Origin: CALZJC01 sp041574955 | Lineage (GTDB): Bacteria; Acidobacteriota; Thermoanaerobaculia; Multivoradales; JAHEKO01 | DNA length: 14,940 nucleotides | NCBI GenBank assembly: GCA_041574955.1 | Contig: JBFGNS010000107.1 | Location: forward strand, 1-14,940 | Direction of reading: 5' to 3' | Shown: positions 12,609-14,940 of the stretch, in pieces | Position numbering within the stretch: the first letter of the stretch is position 1 | How the letters are laid out: every line of letters begins with the position of its first letter | Notes under the pieces: model-generated | Databases searched by the model: none | Told to the model about the DNA's origin: nothing | Seen by the model: the letters and a program-made list of their open reading frames with translations, nothing else | Program-made: the position numbers and the translations under genes

Positions 12609-14387
12609 TCAGTCCTCGAGGAAGCGGTTGAAGTCCTCGGTCTGCTTGTCGGCATGCAGCAGCTCGTAGGCGTGCGCCGGCGAGTGGCAGTGGTAGAGCT
12701 GCTGCTGGATGCCGGGATCGGAGCTGATGGCGCGGGTGAAGGCGGCCAGCACCTCGAGGTGGCGCGAGCGCTGGGACTTGGGCGTCGCCAGCAGCAGGAC
12801 GCAGTGCACCGGCTGGCCGTCGGGGGTGTCGAACGGCAGGCCGGCGCTGCTGATGCCCATCGCGCCGTAGATCCGGTCGCCGCCGGAGAGCCGGCCGTTG
12901 GGCACCGCCAGGCCGTTGCCCAGGCAGCAGCTCGCCTCGCGGTCGCGCGCCAGCACGCCGGCGACCAGCTCGTCACGTTCGACCTTGAGCTGGTTGGCCC
13001 GGATCAGCCGGTCGGCGAGCTGCTCGACCGCCTCCTCGATCGTCGCCGCCTCGAGGTCGGTGACGATGTGCTCCTCGTGCAGGAAGTCGATCAGCCGCGG
13101 CCGATCCTTCTTGTAGTCGCCCGAGCGCCCCAGCGCGAAGCGGGTGGCGATCGGGCCGACGATCTCGTTCGCGGTGACCACCGTCAGGATGACCGCCAGG
13201 AACAGGTCGCGGAACGCCTCGGGGAACGCGCGGTCCTCGGTCACCAGCAGCATCAGTCCGACGGCCAGGCCGGCCTGGGGCAGCAGCGCCAGCCCCAGGT
13301 AGCGCCGCACCCGGTCGGTGGCGCCCGCCAGCCGCATCGCCAGCGCGGCAGCCAGCGTCTTGCCGCCCAGCCGGCCGGCGAACATCACCAGTGCCAGGGC
13401 CGCGCCGGGCACCACGTAGGCGAAGTCGAGCTCGAGACCCGCGAGCGTGAAGAAGACGGCGAAGATGGCGCTCTCGAAGTTCTCGAACACGCCGTGCCCC
13501 AGCTCCTCCTTGTCGGGCGTCAGGTTGGCCAGGGTCACCCCGAGGAACAGGCAGGAGAGCAGGGTCGAGAACCCCTCGACGCCGCGCTGACTGAGATGCT
13601 CCGCCAGACCGGCGGTGCCCAGGATGGCGATCATCGAGGCGGTGGCCAGCCGCTCGCTGCGCATCATCCGGCGGGTTGCCAGCACCAGCAGGACACCGAT
13701 GCCGCCGCCCAGCGCCGCCGAGTACACCACCATGCGCAGCGGGTCGACCAGCAGGTCGAGCGACGAGCGGGTACCCTCCGGGCCGAGGCTGAGCTGTGCC
13801 GCGGTGTGGGCGATCTCGAACAGGCTGATGCAGGCGATGTTGTTGAGCGCCACCCCGGCCACCAGCGTCTTGACGAACATGCCACGCGAGCGGGTCTCCT
13901 TGACGATCGCCAGCACCGCCGCCGGCGCGGTGGACACCGAGATCGCCGCCACCAGCGCCGCGAACTGCCACGAGGTGTCGGGCGCCAGCAGGATCAGCCC
14001 GAAGACGATCGCCGGCGTCAGGGTGGCCTCGAACGCCACCAGCAGGAGCAGCCGGGTCTTGGCGTTCTTGAGCCGCGCCACGATCAGGTGGCTTCCCACC
14101 GCCACCGCCATCAGCCCGAGGGCGAAATGGGTCACCGGCTGGAGCTGCTCGAGCGCCTCGTCGGAGAAAACCCCCAGCACCGACCTGCCGAGCAGGATCC
14201 CCATCAGGATCTGACCGGTCACCGTCGGTAGCCCGACCCGTCGCGCCAGAAAGCCGCCAGCCACGCCGGCCACCAGCACGGCGCCGAGGATCAGCAGGGC
14301 GTTGGCGTGCTCCAGCATCGGGGAGGAGGCGAAGGGGGAAGCGGAGTCCGGGGGGCGGGCTCCGCGGGCGCCGGTCCGGGGGCCCAT
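12609..14387 (-). CDS. CPA2-type cation:proton antiporter fused to a degenerate PTS EIIA-like domain
   Basis: A 592-residue inner-membrane protein. Residues about 28-420 carry 12-13 membrane helices of a KefB/NapA-like antiporter, with family landmarks LPTVTGQILMGILLG (53-67), STAPAAVLAIVKE (152-164), ALNNIACISLF (180-190), FFTLAGLELD (312-321), GRLGGK (338-343) and LLPQAGLAVG (368-377). Residues about 432-592 form a cytoplasmic PTS EIIA-2 (EIIA-Ntr-like) domain. There the usual active-site motif NGxAxPHGR reads NGLAVPNGR, with Asn497 (codon 12897-12899) replacing the phosphorylated His, so the domain is probably regulatory. The ATG at 14387 has GGGGAG nine to ten bases upstream; the ATG at 14318, which begins the conserved MLEHANALL, has no ribosome site. 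It likely exchanges Na+ or K+ for H+. The porin gene follows on the same strand. Confidence 0.88.
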   Translation of the reverse strand: MGPRTGARGARPPDSASPFASSPMLEHANALLILGAVLVAGVAGGFLARRVGLPTVTGQILMGILLGRSVLGVFSDEALEQLQPVTHFALGLMAVAVGSHLIVARLKNAKTRLLLLVAFEATLTPAIVFGLILLAPDTSWQFAALVAAISVSTAPAAVLAIVKETRSRGMFVKTLVAGVALNNIACISLFEIAHTAAQLSLGPEGTRSSLDLLVDPLRMVVYSAALGGGIGVLLVLATRRMMRSERLATASMIAILGTAGLAEHLSQRGVEGFSTLLSCLFLGVTLANLTPDKEELGHGVFENFESAIFAVFFTLAGLELDFAYVVPGAALALVMFAGRLGGKTLAAALAMRLAGATDRVRRYLGLALLPQAGLAVGLMLLVTEDRAFPEAFRDLFLAVILTVVTANEIVGPIATRFALGRSGDYKKDRPRLIDFLHEEHIVTDLEAATIEEAVEQLADRLIRANQLKVERDELVAGVLARDREASCCLGNGLAVPNGRLSGGDRIYGAMGISSAGLPFDTPDGQPVHCVLLLATPKSQRSRHLEVLAAFTRAISSDPGIQQQLYHCHSPAHAYELLHADKQTEDFNRFLED

Positions 14388-14443
14388 CGTATCCGTCTCC
14401 CCCGGGCGCCGGCCGCTGGCAAGCGTGCCGCGCCCGGAGTTGC

Positions 14444-14449
14444 TACAGT
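14444..14449 (+). promoter_or_regulatory. TACAGT box, possible -10 element of the desaturase gene
   Basis: TACAGT lies nine bases before the GTG at 14458. If it is a -10 box, transcription would begin at or next to that GTG, giving a leaderless message, which would explain why no good ribosome binding site is visible. No clear -35 is present. Confidence 0.35.
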
Positions 14450-14457
14450 GGGTTCCA

Positions 14458-14940
14458 GTGAGCGAGACAGTGAGCAGCCCGGCTGACGGGATCGACCCCT
14501 CGGAGGCGACTCGCCACTGGAACCGCGTGCTGGCTCCCTACAGCCAGGCGGACAACGGGAAGGCCGTGCGGCAGCTCGGCCTCACCGTCGTCCTGTTCGC
14601 GGCTCTGTGGTACCTGATGTACCGCAGCCTGGCGGTCTCCTACTGGCTGACCCTGGCGCTCGCGGTGCCGCAGGCGTTCCTGTTCATCCGGCTGTTCATC
14701 TTCCAGCACGACTGCGGGCACGGCTCGTTTTTCCGCTCCCCGAAGGCCAACCACCGGGTCGGTGCCCTACTCGGGCTGGTGTCGCTCATGCCCTACCGCT
14801 ACTGGCGCCGGACGCACGCCATCCATCACGCCACCTCGGGCGACCTCGACCACCGCGAGTTCGGCGACGTCGTCACCCTGACGGTGGCCGAGTATCGCGC
14901 GCGGACGGTCTGGGGCCGGCTGGGCTACCGGCTGTACCGC
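14458..14940 (+). CDS. Fatty acid desaturase, N-terminal part (runs off the window)
   Basis: The first 161 residues of a membrane di-iron desaturase; the gene continues past the right edge. Two histidine boxes are visible: HDCGH at 84-88 (FQHDCGHGSFF) and HAIHH at 120-124 (RRTHAIHHATSGDLDHR). The third (HxxHH) would lie beyond the window. Hydrophobic segments occur at about 41-58 and 62-83 before the first box, and about 100-112 between the boxes. Such enzymes insert a double bond into acyl chains of membrane lipids using O2 and ferredoxin- or cytochrome-type electrons; the position of the double bond cannot be read. Start chosen as GTG 14458, with GTG 14470 and an in-frame TTG at 14440 as alternatives. 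It is divergent from the antiporter gene; together with fabY it suggests lipid tuning nearby, but no shared control is seen. Confidence 0.88.
   Translation, partial: MSETVSSPADGIDPSEATRHWNRVLAPYSQADNGKAVRQLGLTVVLFAALWYLMYRSLAVSYWLTLALAVPQAFLFIRLFIFQHDCGHGSFFRSPKANHRVGALLGLVSLMPYRYWRRTHAIHHATSGDLDHREFGDVVTLTVAEYRARTVWGRLGYRLYR

Noticed and set aside
12404..12976. Extension of the porin frame upstream to 12976
   Set aside because: It would overlap the EIIA domain coding sequence on the same strand and place the signal peptide inside the protein.
1..14940. CRISPR arrays, toxin-antitoxin pairs, restriction systems, prophage or transposon ends
   Set aside because: No spaced direct repeats, nuclease or transposase motifs, tRNA-linked attachment site or base-composition break was found.

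Overview
The window is a stretch of very GC-rich bacterial chromosome (about 70% G+C judged by eye) carrying 14 protein genes, the last one cut by the right edge. The cell has an outer membrane: there is a signal-peptide protein with porin features that ends in the C-terminal Phe typical of beta-barrels. The mix of a PadR regulator with a small 'LYPxxWRxRYG' membrane partner, an ECF sigma factor with a membrane-anchored YCII protein, DUF1579, PilZ and TPR/SGNH proteins fits Acidobacteriota or a similar GC-rich soil or sediment lineage. That placement is inference only. I see no rRNA, tRNA, CRISPR array, insertion sequence, integrase or phage gene. This looks like ordinary chromosome with small regulatory islands.

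Layout. Left (1-2950): an AraC-family regulator with a DJ-1/PfpI domain on the minus strand, divergent from a 608-residue beta-ketoacyl-ACP synthase of the FabY type. 2950-3930: a PadR regulator and an overlapping small membrane protein, behind a sigma70-like promoter whose -10 sits in the middle of a 38-bp near-perfect inverted repeat, an obvious candidate operator. 3958-6252: a large membrane-anchored SGNH/GDSL-TPR protein, convergent (3-bp gap) with a minus-strand PilZ protein. 6694-7027: non-coding. 7028-8320: an ankyrin-repeat protein, convergent with a secreted DUF1579 protein on the minus strand.

8328-10391 is the most interesting module. The secreted DUF1579 gene is divergent from an ECF sigma factor gene, and the sigma gene overlaps (ATGA) a gene for a single-pass membrane protein with a periplasmic YCII-like domain. 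The divergent intergenic region carries two outward-facing copies of one bipartite element, GCGTGCAACC-N17-CACCCA, one toward each gene. The simplest model is that the sigma factor drives itself, its membrane partner (candidate anti-sigma factor) and the DUF1579 protein from two matching promoters.

Right (10486-14940): a spermidine-synthase-like SAM enzyme; a porin on the minus strand; a structured 205-bp intergenic region; a CPA2-type cation:proton antiporter fused to a PTS EIIA-like domain whose phosphorylatable His is replaced by Asn; and the start of a fatty acid desaturase. FabY and the desaturase lie near opposite ends, both acting on membrane lipids, but nothing shows they are co-regulated. 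Short TAGA(C/G)T or TACAGT boxes precede several plus-strand genes and may be -10 elements.
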